Source of the DNA: Cycloclasticus sp.
Lineage (GTDB): Bacteria; Pseudomonadota; Gammaproteobacteria; Methylococcales; Cycloclasticaceae
Assembly (NCBI GenBank): GCA_002700385.1
Contig: PADC01000004.1
Span: 62,001 to 126,000 of the forward strand
Direction: 5' to 3'
Length of the DNA stretch: 64,000 nt
The notes below the pieces were generated by a model. It ran no database searches. It had not been told where the DNA came from and saw only the letters and a list, made by a program, of their open reading frames with translations. Made by a program: the position numbers and the translations under genes. Below, piece by piece: positions 8,526-17,285 of the stretch. The stretch's first letter is position 1. Every line of letters starts with the position of its first letter.

Positions 8526-8915
8526 TTACATCTTACATTTGCCATAATCAATCCTCCCCCATTCCAGTAATGTATCAACTAATTTGTCCAATACTTTGTA
8601 GCCCTCGAGTTCATCATCCCACCAACGATAAATAATGTGGCCCACCCCTCTTGCTAATTTAATTTCTTGAAAGGCACCATCACACCCAACAATTTCACTC
8701 GGTAGAACCGGAAGTTTAGAGTGCTCTAATTTTGTGATAACGGCCTGGACTTCATCCTCAGAAATAATACGATTGACTTCATTTTCGGAATACATGCCGT
8801 AAACACCCTTTAAAACCCAATTATTATTGTGCTTTTTTAATTCCAAACTTGTTGATGCTTGAGGAAAATCAGTCGGATTGATTTTGTAACTTATCGTGAA
8901 ATTATTATTTTTCAT
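8526..8915 (-). CDS. Hypothetical protein, possible element cargo
   Basis: 129 residues, the only minus-strand gene of the element, lying between the cos-like motif and attR. It has no signal peptide or membrane segment. The N-terminal half resembles a beta-sandwich (FTISYKINPTDFPQ, NWVLKGVYGMYSENEVNRI). The C-terminal part is rich in W, D and E (YRWWDDELEGYKVLDKL) and ends with a Cys-Lys-Met. I do not recognise a family. Its position at the distal end is where satellites and islands often carry defence or immunity genes, but nothing in the sequence proves that. Confidence 0.6.
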   Translation of the reverse strand: MKNNNFTISYKINPTDFPQASTSLELKKHNNNWVLKGVYGMYSENEVNRIISEDEVQAVITKLEHSKLPVLPSEIVGCDGAFQEIKLARGVGHIIYRWWDDELEGYKVLDKLVDTLLEWGRIDYGKCKM

Positions 8916-9007
8916 TAAACGTCATCATGTTATTGAAAAAAAAGTTAATTTAAATAATAACTCATATATGAAAATATACTTATTTTCTATCAATAACCTT
9001 CATTAAA

Positions 9008-9038
9008 CGGGGGTATTTCTGGGGGTATGTCGAAAATT
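9008..9038. repeat. Probable integrase arm-type sites, right end
   Basis: Two direct copies of GGGGGTAT occur (acgggggtattt and ctgggggtatgtcgaaaatt). The second matches the left-end copy at 1690-1706 almost exactly. They lie about 50 bases inside attR. Confidence 0.5.
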
Positions 9039-9085
9039 AAAGAAATTAGATGCCTTTTGTATTATGGCTTGGAGAGATTTTCGCG

Positions 9086-9155
9086 GTTCCGGCCCCACCA
9101 TCTAATAGTTTCAAGAACTCCCAGAAAGCCCCGAACACTTGATATTACGAGGAGT
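9086..9155 (+). repeat. Right attachment repeat (attR, degenerate)
   Basis: Roughly 85 percent identical by eye to 1546-1620. The bases AGGC of the acceptor stem are missing (ggccccacca against ggccccaggcacca), and the terminator stem is broken (AGCCCCG against CGAGGAG). This marks the distal end of the element and implies an old insertion. Confidence 0.78.
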
Positions 9156-9336
9156 ATTGCCTCATATTTAAATCGCGCTTGAATTTATTATCAATGTTTT
9201 TCTTTTATAGCAATCTTATCGTAATATCTCGCTCAAATCGGTAGGGTGAAGATTTGCTGAAGATTGGTGGCGAAACAAACATTTGTTAGTACTGCTTTCG
9301 TTTGTTGATTATTAAACATAATCAGCTGTCCAATAT

Positions 9337-11601
9337 TTAATTGTGCTCTACCAGATCTTTGTTAGCCGCTGTGATTGTAAAATTAATCTGGTCATTTTTA
9401 ACATATACTTTCACTGAGCCACCGTTGATTAACTGGCCAAATAACAATTCATTGGCAAGTGGTTTTTTGATGTATTCCTGAACAGTCCGTTCCATGGGCC
9501 TCGCCCCCATTTTAGGGTCATAACCTTTTTTCGCTAACCAGCTACGTGCTTCTGGATCCAAGGTAAGTGAGACATTTTTATCGTGTAGTTGAGATTCTAA
9601 TTCAAAGATAAATTTATCCACGACATGGATAATGGTTGCTTCATCGAGTGATTTAAACTGCACTACTGCGTCTAACCGATTCCTGAATTCGGGAGAAAAT
9701 GATTTCTCGATCACCTTCATACTGTCTGACGAATGTTCTTGCTCTGTAAACCCAATGGAGGCACGGCTTGCTTCTTGAGCCCCTGCATTCGTGGTCATGA
9801 CCAGCATGATGTTTCTAAAGTCTGCTTTTCTGCCGTTATTATCTGTTAAGGTGCCATGATCCATAATTTGCAATAACAAATTAAAGATATCTGGGTGTGC
9901 TTTTTCAATTTCATCCAATAATAATATAGCATAGGGGTGTTTGTTGACTTCTTCTGTCAGCAAGCCCCCTTGGTCATAGCCTACATATCCTGGAGGGGAA
10001 CCAATTAAACGTGAGACGGTGTGGCGTTCCATGTATTCTGACATATCAAAGCGAATTAAATCGACGCCCATAATTTTTGCCAGTTGGCTCGTCACCTCGG
10101 TTTTACCGACACCTGTAGGGCCTGCGAACAAAAATGAACCGATGGTTCGTTCTTCTTGACCTAACCCAGCACGACTTAGAATAACGGCATCGGATAGCTT
10201 TTCTATGGCTTCGTCTTGGCCAAAAACAACCAGTTTTAAGTGACGTGCTAAATCTTTTAATTTATCTTTATCCTGAGATGAGATGCTTTTTTCTGGAATA
10301 CGTGCAATTTGGGCAATAACTTTTTCGATGTCACTTTTTAAAATAACCGGCTGGCGCTCTTCAGGTGGTAATAAACGTTGTTTTGCGCCTGCTTCGTCAA
10401 TGACATCAATCGCCTTATCTGGCAAAAACCGGTCATTTAAATAACGATCGGCCAACTTAGCGGCCGTTTTGATGCTGTCTACACTGTATTCAACATTGTG
10501 ATGCTCTTCGTATCGAGGTTTTAGGCCCTTGAGAATACGAATGGTATCTTCGACGGAAGGTTCATTGACATCAATTTTTTGGAATCGTCTGGCCAACGCA
10601 TGATCTTTTTCAAAGATACCTCTAAACTCCTTGAATGTTGTTGAACCTATACAACGTAATTCACCTGATGCTAATGCCGGTTTGATCATATTCGATGCAT
10701 CCATCACGCTGCCTGATGCTGATCCAGCGCCAATAATAGTGTGAATTTCATCAATGAAAAGAATGGTTTTTTCTTGTGCTTTAAGTTGACTTACCAAACC
10801 TTTTAGCCGTTTTTCAAAGTCCCCTCGGTATTTAGTGCCCGCAACTAATGATCCCATGTCTAGCGAATAGATAGTGGTCCCTTCAAGAACCTCTGGAACA
10901 TTGCCCTCAACAATTCTTAGGGCTAAGCCTTCGGCAATTGCTGTTTTACCAACCCCGGCTTCGCCGACAAGTAAAGGGTTGTTTTTACGGCGACGACACA
11001 GTGTCTGGATGGTACGTTCTAACTCTTTATCTCGCCCAATCAATGGATCAATTTTGCCAAGTTTGGCCTGTTCGTTTAAGTTAACCGTGTATTTTGTTAA
11101 CGGATTGTTTGATGTGTCTTCACTGTCAGCCGTGGGAATTTCCTCAAAATCTGTTAGATCATCATCTTCAATTCTAGCAATGCCGTGCGAGATAAAGTTA
11201 ACAACGTCAAGTCGCGTCACGTTCTGACGATTCATTAAATAAACCGCTTGGGAATCTTGTTCACTAAAAATAGCCACCAAAACATTCGCTCCCGTGACTT
11301 CTTTTTTTCCGGAGGATTGCACGTGAAAAACGGCTCTTTGCAACACACGCTGAAAGCCAAGCGTCGGTTGAGTTTCTCGTTCAAGGTCTTCAGGAATAAG
11401 GGGTGTTGATTCTTCTAAATATACCTCAAGATCAGCTTTCATCTTTTCAATATTGCCGCCCGCAGACTGAAACACTTCGCAGGCTGATTTATTGCTCATC
11501 ATGGCAAGCAACAGGTGTTCTACCGTAATAAATTCATGCCGCTTTTCATGCGCTTTTTTGAACGCATCATTTAAAGATTCTTCCAATTCCTTGTTAAGCA
11601 T
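9337..11601 (-). CDS. clpA: ATP-dependent Clp protease ATP-binding subunit ClpA
   Basis: 754 residues, the standard ClpA length. The Clp N-domain repeat (1-145) is followed by AAA module 1 with Walker A GEAGVGKTA and Walker B ILFIDEIHT, then module 2 with GPTGVGKTE, LLLDEIEKAH and the arginine-finger region. The IGF-type loop for ClpP docking (SIGFTEQ, near residue 625) is present. ClpA unfolds substrates and feeds them to ClpP in the cytoplasm. It follows clpS by 4 bases, so the two form the usual clpS-clpA operon. It lies just outside attR. Confidence 0.97.
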   Translation of the reverse strand: MLNKELEESLNDAFKKAHEKRHEFITVEHLLLAMMSNKSACEVFQSAGGNIEKMKADLEVYLEESTPLIPEDLERETQPTLGFQRVLQRAVFHVQSSGKKEVTGANVLVAIFSEQDSQAVYLMNRQNVTRLDVVNFISHGIARIEDDDLTDFEEIPTADSEDTSNNPLTKYTVNLNEQAKLGKIDPLIGRDKELERTIQTLCRRRKNNPLLVGEAGVGKTAIAEGLALRIVEGNVPEVLEGTTIYSLDMGSLVAGTKYRGDFEKRLKGLVSQLKAQEKTILFIDEIHTIIGAGSASGSVMDASNMIKPALASGELRCIGSTTFKEFRGIFEKDHALARRFQKIDVNEPSVEDTIRILKGLKPRYEEHHNVEYSVDSIKTAAKLADRYLNDRFLPDKAIDVIDEAGAKQRLLPPEERQPVILKSDIEKVIAQIARIPEKSISSQDKDKLKDLARHLKLVVFGQDEAIEKLSDAVILSRAGLGQEERTIGSFLFAGPTGVGKTEVTSQLAKIMGVDLIRFDMSEYMERHTVSRLIGSPPGYVGYDQGGLLTEEVNKHPYAILLLDEIEKAHPDIFNLLLQIMDHGTLTDNNGRKADFRNIMLVMTTNAGAQEASRASIGFTEQEHSSDSMKVIEKSFSPEFRNRLDAVVQFKSLDEATIIHVVDKFIFELESQLHDKNVSLTLDPEARSWLAKKGYDPKMGARPMERTVQEYIKKPLANELLFGQLINGGSVKVYVKNDQINFTITAANKDLVEHN

Positions 11602-11605
11602 TTTA

Positions 11606-11935
11606 TTACTCCGCTTCTTCTAATGTACATTGCAAAGGATGTTGATTCTCCTGAGAATACGCTATAACTTGCTGAACTTTTGTTTCTGCTATGTCTTTAG
11701 TATAGATGCCACAGACACCGATGCCACTGGTATGCACATTCATGGTGATTCTAACGGCTTCGTCTTTATCCTTAAAGAAAATAGTTTGTAGTATCGAAAC
11801 GACGAAATCCATTGGCGTAAAATCGTCATTTAGCAAAAGCACTTTATACATGGGCGGCTTTTGCAATTTAGGTTTGGCATTTTGTACGGCCAGATTGCCA
11901 TCATCATGCTCATCGTCAAAGGGTAAATCAGACAT
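11606..11935 (-). CDS. clpS: ATP-dependent Clp protease adaptor ClpS
   Basis: About 109 residues from the ATG at 11935. A TTG two codons upstream could extend it but is less likely. The core has the N-end-rule binding pocket motifs YKVLLLNDDFTPMDFVV and the helix VRITMNVHTSGIGVCG. ClpS delivers proteins with destabilising N-termini to ClpA. It overlaps nothing and sits 4 bases before clpA. Confidence 0.96.
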   Translation of the reverse strand: MSDLPFDDEHDDGNLAVQNAKPKLQKPPMYKVLLLNDDFTPMDFVVSILQTIFFKDKDEAVRITMNVHTSGIGVCGIYTKDIAETKVQQVIAYSQENQHPLQCTLEEAE

Positions 11936-12092
11936 AATCAAACTTTTTTAAATTCAGGTTGATGTTATTTTGACAGAAAATAATCCATTGTGTTCTGAAA
12001 TGACACTAATTATTTTATCGGAAAAGATAATATCCAATAAGTGGTGCCATGAAGCCTGCTTTTCAAGCAAGGATTAAGGTTACATTTTATGT

Positions 12093-12656
12093 TTACCCCG
12101 TTATTTTTGAAAGATACTGGGCTTCTATGTCTTCATCAAGATAAGCCATTCCCAGTTTTTTTAAATATTCGTAACGCTCTGCCTTTTTTAAATCAATATC
12201 GGGAACACCCATTTTGCATCGCTGATAAATCCGAGTGAGATAGGCCATATAAGCCTCTCCTTCTTTTATCATTAACAGACTTGCGGCACCAACATCAGGA
12301 CGGACCTTGGTCTTTAAGTTGTCGGGCAAATGAATGGAAATAATAAGCGGATTTTCTTCACCCTTAAAACGGATACAACGCCTTTGAACCGTTTGTTGAG
12401 CCCAAAAGTAAGCCAGTTCTTTACTTTGTGTTAAGAAAACAGGCTCTATTGATTCAGCGTATGGGTTTCCTATCGTTGTCATGGTATTTTTAGTCGATTC
12501 ATTCATCGCTCGATCGCCGGATCGTATTAACCCTTTTGACAAAATAGCGTCAGCTAAGGCCGTTGAAGTCCCGTGATACCAGACCTGACTCGTCTTGAAT
12601 CCTTCTTTTGTTAATAGACGGTGCGCATCTTGATAGTGTTCTGGAATGTTAGTCAT
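12093..12656 (-). CDS. Hypothetical protein with ADP-ribosyltransferase-like N-terminal motif
   Basis: 187 residues without signal peptide. The stretch WYHGTSTALADAILSKGL (about 26-43) and the later EPVFLTQSKELAYFWA (about 69-84) follow the pattern of ART-fold proteins such as Tpt1-type RNA 2'-phosphotransferases: a His in HGTS, then a strand plus 'LT...A..WA'. The C-terminal third is helical and basic. Reaction and substrate cannot be told from sequence. It stands alone between clpS and aceA on the same strand, and a terminator separates it from aceA, so it probably has its own promoter. Confidence 0.6.
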   Translation of the reverse strand: MTNIPEHYQDAHRLLTKEGFKTSQVWYHGTSTALADAILSKGLIRSGDRAMNESTKNTMTTIGNPYAESIEPVFLTQSKELAYFWAQQTVQRRCIRFKGEENPLIISIHLPDNLKTKVRPDVGAASLLMIKEGEAYMAYLTRIYQRCKMGVPDIDLKKAERYEYLKKLGMAYLDEDIEAQYLSKITG

Positions 12657-12676
12657 CTCATTGGTTTAAGTTGTAA

Positions 12677-12710
12677 TAAAAAAGCGACGATCAATAAAGA
12701 AAGTCGCTCT
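12677..12710 (-). terminator. Terminator downstream of aceA
   Basis: On the minus strand AGCGAC (12708-12703) pairs with GTCGCT (12688-12683) and is followed by a T-rich tail. It ends the aceB-aceA transcript before the 12093-12656 gene. Confidence 0.65.
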
Positions 12711-12792
12711 TTAATTGTTATTGTCAGTTGGTGCCCTAGCGATTAAACAGCCATAACCAGGGCTCGTCATTTATTGAATAACCCACCCTAAA

Positions 12793-14391
12793 TTAAGAGA
12801 ATTGGTTGGAGGTGTTTTTTGCTCCTCCTGCTTTGAGAGCATTTTCACCCGCAAAGTATTCTTTATGATCATCCCCGATATCTGACCCTGACATATTTTG
12901 ATGTTTAACACAGGCGATACCTTGTCGAATTTCTTTACGTTGAACACCGGCGACATAGCCTAACATGCCTTGATCTCCAAAATAGTCCTTTGCAAGATTG
13001 TCTGTAGACAGGGCCGCTGTATGGTAGGTTGGAAGGGTAATTAAGTGATGAAAAATATTCGCTTCACGAGCAGCATCCGCTTGGAATGTGCGGATTTTAT
13101 CGTCAGCATCGGCAGCTAAAGCTGAATCATCATATTTGGCATTCATCAAGTCTTGGCGATCATAACCAGACACGTCTTGACCTGCCTCAACCCAGCGGTC
13201 GTATGCTTGTTGACGGAAATTTAAGGTCCAGTTAAATGAAGGGCTGTTGTTATACACCAATTTGGCATCAGGAATTTCCTTACGCACTTCGTTCATCATC
13301 CCCGCAATATCGGCAACATTGGGTGTAGCTGTTTCAATCCACAATAGATCGGCACCTGCCTTGATGGCTTCAATACAATCAAAAACACAGCGCTCTTCGC
13401 CCGTGCCTGGCCGAAATTGATACAGTCCAGAAGGCAGACGTTTAGGGCGAACCAACTTACCATTGCGGTTGAAACAAACATCTCCTTCGGCCATTTCAGA
13501 AACATCAATTTCTTCAACGTCCAAATAAGAATTATAAACATCGCCTTGATCACCGGGTTCTTTAACCACCGCTATTTCTTTAGTTAAACCAGCGCCTTCC
13601 GAATCGGTTCTTGCAACAATAAGGCCGTTGTCAATGCCTAACTCCAAGAACGCATAGCGAAGTGCTCGTAATTTCGCATGAAAATCTGAATGAGGAACGG
13701 TCACTTTGCCATCTTGGTGGCCGCATTGTTTTTCATCGGCCACCTGATTTTCAATTTGCAGGCAGCAAGCTCCAGCTTCAATCATTTGTTTAGCCATTAA
13801 GTAAGTCGCCTCGGCATTGCCAAAACCAGCATCAATATCTGCAATGATGGGCACGACATGTGTTTGATGGTGGTCAATTTGATCTTGAATTTTCGCTGCT
13901 TCAACGGTGTCGCCCGCTTCACGAGCGGCATCTAAAGCACGAAATAACCCGCCCAGTTCGCGTGCATCGGCTTGGCGCAGAAAGGTGTACAGCTCCTCTA
14001 CCAGGCTTGCTACGGCTGTTTTTTCATGCATGGATTGGTCAGGCAATGGACCAAAATCAGATCGTAAAGCCGCCACCATCCAGCCAGAAAGGTATAAATA
14101 ACGTCGTTCTGTGCTGCCGCCAAAATGTTTTTTTATTGATATCATTTTTTGTTGGCCAATAAACCCGTGCCAACAGCCTAATGATTGTGTGTATTTTGTT
14201 TTATCGTTATCAAAAGCAGCCATATCTGCGTTCATAATGTCTGCCGTATATTGAGCAATATCCAGGCCTGTTTTAAATTTGTTTTGAGCGCGCATGCGTG
14301 CAACAGATTCTGCATCTATAGCGTCCCATGCTGAGCCTTTTGATTCAATCACAGCCGATGCTACATCGATATCATTTTGGTAAGATGACAT
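12793..14391 (-). CDS. aceA: Isocitrate lyase
   Basis: 532 residues, the longer isocitrate lyase class known from Pseudomonas rather than the 434-residue enteric form. The active-site loop DEKQCGHQDGK with the catalytic Cys is intact, as are GFGNAEATY, NNSPSFNWTLNFRQQAYD and the C-terminal SGSDIGDDHKEYF. It splits isocitrate into glyoxylate and succinate and lets the cell grow on acetyl-CoA. It lies 44 bases downstream of aceB on the same strand. It fits the acetyl-CoA-producing catabolic genes elsewhere in the window. Confidence 0.97.
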   Translation of the reverse strand: MSSYQNDIDVASAVIESKGSAWDAIDAESVARMRAQNKFKTGLDIAQYTADIMNADMAAFDNDKTKYTQSLGCWHGFIGQQKMISIKKHFGGSTERRYLYLSGWMVAALRSDFGPLPDQSMHEKTAVASLVEELYTFLRQADARELGGLFRALDAAREAGDTVEAAKIQDQIDHHQTHVVPIIADIDAGFGNAEATYLMAKQMIEAGACCLQIENQVADEKQCGHQDGKVTVPHSDFHAKLRALRYAFLELGIDNGLIVARTDSEGAGLTKEIAVVKEPGDQGDVYNSYLDVEEIDVSEMAEGDVCFNRNGKLVRPKRLPSGLYQFRPGTGEERCVFDCIEAIKAGADLLWIETATPNVADIAGMMNEVRKEIPDAKLVYNNSPSFNWTLNFRQQAYDRWVEAGQDVSGYDRQDLMNAKYDDSALAADADDKIRTFQADAAREANIFHHLITLPTYHTAALSTDNLAKDYFGDQGMLGYVAGVQRKEIRQGIACVKHQNMSGSDIGDDHKEYFAGENALKAGGAKNTSNQFS

Positions 14392-14435
14392 GTGTCTCTC
14401 CTTTTCGTTGGTTAATTCAAAAAAATTAATGAGGG

Positions 14436-16019
14436 TTATAAATAGTCGTAGGCAGGAACCGTCAGAAAATCAACCAGTTCTTTAGAGGTCGTAAAGCGAT
14501 CCATGATGGTTGCTGCTTCATCAAATCGCCCTTTCTTAAAGCGTTCTTCGCCAACTTCAGTCTTGATTGTTTCCATTTCTTCAACCATGAGTTCACGAAA
14601 CAGCTCAACAGTCACTTTTTTTCCATTGTTTAACTCTTTGCCATGATGAATCCATTGCCAGATGGAGGAGCGCGAAATTTCAGCTGTGGCAGCATCCTCC
14701 ATCAGGCCGTATATGGGCACGCAGCCGTTTCCTTGGATCCATGCTTCAATGTATTGAACGGCAATACATATGTTGGCACGCATTCCCTCTTCCGTTCGAT
14801 CGCCTTCACAAGCTTCTAATAGGTCGGCGGCTTTGATTTCAGCATCATCTGAACGAGAAATGTTGAGTTGGTTAACGTTGCCTTTTCCAATATATTGATT
14901 AAAAACTTCCATTGCCGTGTCTGCAAGCCCTGGATGTGCCACCCAAGTGCCATCATGACCATTTTTTGCTTCGAGGGTTTTATCACCAACAACTTTTTTG
15001 AGAACCGCTTTGTTGGTTTCCGCATCTTTTGAAGGAATAAAGGCCGCCATGCCACCCATTGCCAATGCCCCACGCTTGTGGCAGGTCTTAATCAATAAGC
15101 GTGAATAAGCACTTAAGAAAGGCTTATCCATGGTGACAACCTGACGGTCTGGAAGTACACGATCAGAAAAACTTTTTAGCGTTTTAATGTAACTGAAAAT
15201 ATAATCCCAGCGTCCACAGTTAAGCGCAACAATGTGATCACGAAATTCATACAATATTTCGTCCATTTCAAACACCGCGGGCAACGTCTCAATGAGTACG
15301 GTGGCTTTGATGGTACCTCGCTCAAGACCCATTAAGTCCTCTGCTTTATCCATCACATCTGCCCACCAACGTGCTTCCTTGTGCGATTGCAGTTTCGGTA
15401 TATAAAAATAAGGCCCAGACCCTTTAGCTAAAAGCGCTTTGTAATTATGAAAAAAATAATAAGCGAAATCGATCAAGCCGCCTGGAATGTCCTGATCATA
15501 TAAACGAATGTGTTTTTCTGGTAGGTGTAAGCCACGCGCACGACATATTAATACGGCGGGATTTTCATTTAATTCATAATGCTTTCCTGTGATGGGATCG
15601 TCTAATGTGATGCTGCCGTTTACCGCATCACGCATGTTAATTTGGCCTTGAGCCACTTTTTCCCATGTTGGGGCTAATGAATCTTCAAAGTCAGCCATAA
15701 ACACTTTTACATTGGCATTTAAGGCGTTAATGATCATTTTGCGATCAACAGGGCCGGTGATCTCGACACGCCTATCTTGAAGATCATTTGGAATGCTTAG
15801 AATAGTCCAATCGCCCTCACGGATTTTTTTTGTTTCTGGCAAAAAGTCAGGTAATTTACCCGCATCAATTTCGGCTTGTTTTTCTTTTCGCGCATCTAGC
15901 AAGGCTTTAACGCGTGGAGCAAATTCTTCCGCCAATGTAGCAACAAAGTTATTTGCCTCAGCAGTAAAAATATGGGCGTACTCGGGCGTCATTTCATTAG
16001 TAAAGGTTAATTCTTTCAT
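14436..16019 (-). CDS. aceB: Malate synthase A
   Basis: 527 residues, the length of the A isoform. The substrate loop PVDRKMIINALNANVKVFMADFEDS and catalytic segments such as ALNCGRWDYIFSYIK and KGALAMGGMAAFIP-like sequence are present. It condenses glyoxylate with acetyl-CoA to malate and is the second step of the glyoxylate shunt. A consensus-like promoter precedes it, with a perfect inverted repeat centred near -64. The divergent LysR gene lies on the other side. Confidence 0.97.
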   Translation of the reverse strand: MKELTFTNEMTPEYAHIFTAEANNFVATLAEEFAPRVKALLDARKEKQAEIDAGKLPDFLPETKKIREGDWTILSIPNDLQDRRVEITGPVDRKMIINALNANVKVFMADFEDSLAPTWEKVAQGQINMRDAVNGSITLDDPITGKHYELNENPAVLICRARGLHLPEKHIRLYDQDIPGGLIDFAYYFFHNYKALLAKGSGPYFYIPKLQSHKEARWWADVMDKAEDLMGLERGTIKATVLIETLPAVFEMDEILYEFRDHIVALNCGRWDYIFSYIKTLKSFSDRVLPDRQVVTMDKPFLSAYSRLLIKTCHKRGALAMGGMAAFIPSKDAETNKAVLKKVVGDKTLEAKNGHDGTWVAHPGLADTAMEVFNQYIGKGNVNQLNISRSDDAEIKAADLLEACEGDRTEEGMRANICIAVQYIEAWIQGNGCVPIYGLMEDAATAEISRSSIWQWIHHGKELNNGKKVTVELFRELMVEEMETIKTEVGEERFKKGRFDEAATIMDRFTTSKELVDFLTVPAYDYL

Positions 16020-16059
16020 GTTTTAGGCTCCCTTAGACTGGCTAAAATATTTTATTTGT

Positions 16060-16094
16060 GCATTGCATTATAAAAGGTTTTTATCCCCAAACAA
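16060..16094 (-). promoter_or_regulatory. Putative sigma70 promoter of aceB-aceA
   Basis: On the minus strand a TTGTTT -35 (16094-16089) and a perfect TATAAT -10 (16072-16067) are spaced 16 bases apart. Transcription would start near 16060, about 40 bases before the aceB ATG. Confidence 0.6.
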
Positions 16095-16110
16095 TCCCAA
16101 TAAAACTATT

Positions 16111-16137
16111 TCTATCATTAATAAAATTAATGATAGA
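16111..16137. promoter_or_regulatory. Perfect inverted repeat, probable LysR operator
   Basis: TCTATCATTAAT (16111-16122) and ATTAATGATAGA (16126-16137) are exact reverse complements with a 3-base spacer. The centre is about 64 bases upstream of the predicted aceB start, the classic position for a LysR-type recognition site. It also lies 10 bases before the chosen lysR start codon, which suggests autoregulation. Confidence 0.65.
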
Positions 16138-16146
16138 ATCCGAAAA

Positions 16147-17058
16147 ATGGAAGAACAATTAATAAAATCTAATCGTCACAAGCAACTCCGGTCTTTTTGT
16201 ATGGCCGCTAAAGTCGGCGGATTCTCTAAAGCGGCTGATTTATTGCAACTCAGTCAACCGTCTGTCTCATTACAAATTCAAAGTTTAGAAAAAGAATTAA
16301 AAGCAACACTTTTTATAAGAAATGGCCCGAAAATCACCTTGACTGATGCAGGCAAAAAACTGCTCGAGCTTGCAAAACCGCTGGTTGAGCAGATGGATAG
16401 CCTACCAACACGATTTACTGCTCTTCATCACCCCGAGGAAACAGTAGAAATAAATATCGCGGCGGGAGAAGCCAGTATTTTATATTTGCTACCAACGATC
16501 ATCGAGAATTTCAAACAACGTTATCCAAATGTCCATATCCGTTTGCACAATGTGTCAGGAAAATCTGGGGTTGATGCCGTTCGCAACGAGACAGTTGATT
16601 TTGCAGTCGGCCCAATGCTTGAAGTGCCTGCGGACATCCTTTATAAACAAATGTACCGTTTTGTCCCTGTTCTTATTATGCCTTTTGGCCACCCTCTCTC
16701 TTCTGTTGAAGACATAAGTTTGGACGATATTGTGCAATACGAACTTATTCTTCCACCTAAACACTTGAATACTTGGCGAATTGTTGATGATGTTTTACAA
16801 AAACATCACTTGAGCTATAAAACTTCGCTGGAAGCATGGAGCTGGGAAATCATTAAAAAATATGTTGAATTAGGACTAGGCATCTCCATCGTTACCAGTG
16901 TCTCTTTAACAGGAAATGAACAACTTATTGCGAAGCCTTTATCAAAATATTTTCCTGATTATTATTATGGGGTTACAATGAAAAGGAAAAGTAATTTATC
17001 ACTTCCGGCCAAAAACTTTATTGAATTGATTGACCCCAGTTTTTTTCAAGCTTCTTAA
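16147..17058 (+). CDS. LysR-family transcriptional regulator, divergent from aceBA
   Basis: 303 residues from the ATG at 16147. An upstream in-frame ATG at 16063 exists, but it would place the operator palindrome inside the gene, so the downstream start is preferred. The N-terminal winged helix (about 12-70) has FCMAAKVGGFSKAADLLQLSQ and SVSLQIQSLEKELKATLF. A periplasmic-binding-like effector domain follows. The effector is unknown. The shared intergenic region with aceB and the palindrome there make it the likely regulator of the glyoxylate shunt. Confidence 0.85.
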   Translation: MEEQLIKSNRHKQLRSFCMAAKVGGFSKAADLLQLSQPSVSLQIQSLEKELKATLFIRNGPKITLTDAGKKLLELAKPLVEQMDSLPTRFTALHHPEETVEINIAAGEASILYLLPTIIENFKQRYPNVHIRLHNVSGKSGVDAVRNETVDFAVGPMLEVPADILYKQMYRFVPVLIMPFGHPLSSVEDISLDDIVQYELILPPKHLNTWRIVDDVLQKHHLSYKTSLEAWSWEIIKKYVELGLGISIVTSVSLTGNEQLIAKPLSKYFPDYYYGVTMKRKSNLSLPAKNFIELIDPSFFQAS

Positions 17059-17285
17059 CGGCCGTTACCCTTGATAGGGTGATTTCACGAATACCATACC
17101 CCTCATGGATAGAGAGACCTATACGCAACTAAGAAGGAAAAAATTCGACCCTACTTTCTTTACTGATAATAGCAACAGCAATATTACTAAGCGCAACTAT
17201 CGTTGTGAATGTATCGACAAAGGGAATGATCACTTTTATTCACTTATCGAATAAGAGCCTGGCAGGCAACAGCACATCTAGTGCA

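Larger units (their letters stand above)
1546..9155. mobile_element. P4-type integrative element in tRNA-Leu(UAA)
   Basis: About 7.6 kb lie between the tRNA-Leu 3' end and an imperfect copy of the tRNA 3' end plus downstream sequence. Gene content is typical of small P4-like islands or phage satellites: tyrosine integrase next to the tRNA, AlpA-type regulator, a Cys-rich small protein, a winged-helix-like protein and a restriction-modification cargo. There are no capsid, tail or terminase genes. A tandem non-coding motif at 8004-8130 resembles phage packaging sequence. The right att copy is degenerate, so the element may no longer excise cleanly. Confidence 0.85.

Noticed and set aside
1546..9155. 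Complete prophage
   Set aside because: No capsid, portal, terminase, tail or lysis genes; too small.
17105..17257. Short plus-strand frame and a hydrophobic stretch between the LysR and MFS genes
   Set aside because: No ribosome site, no recognised family, and competing frames; could be a gene remnant but not supportable.
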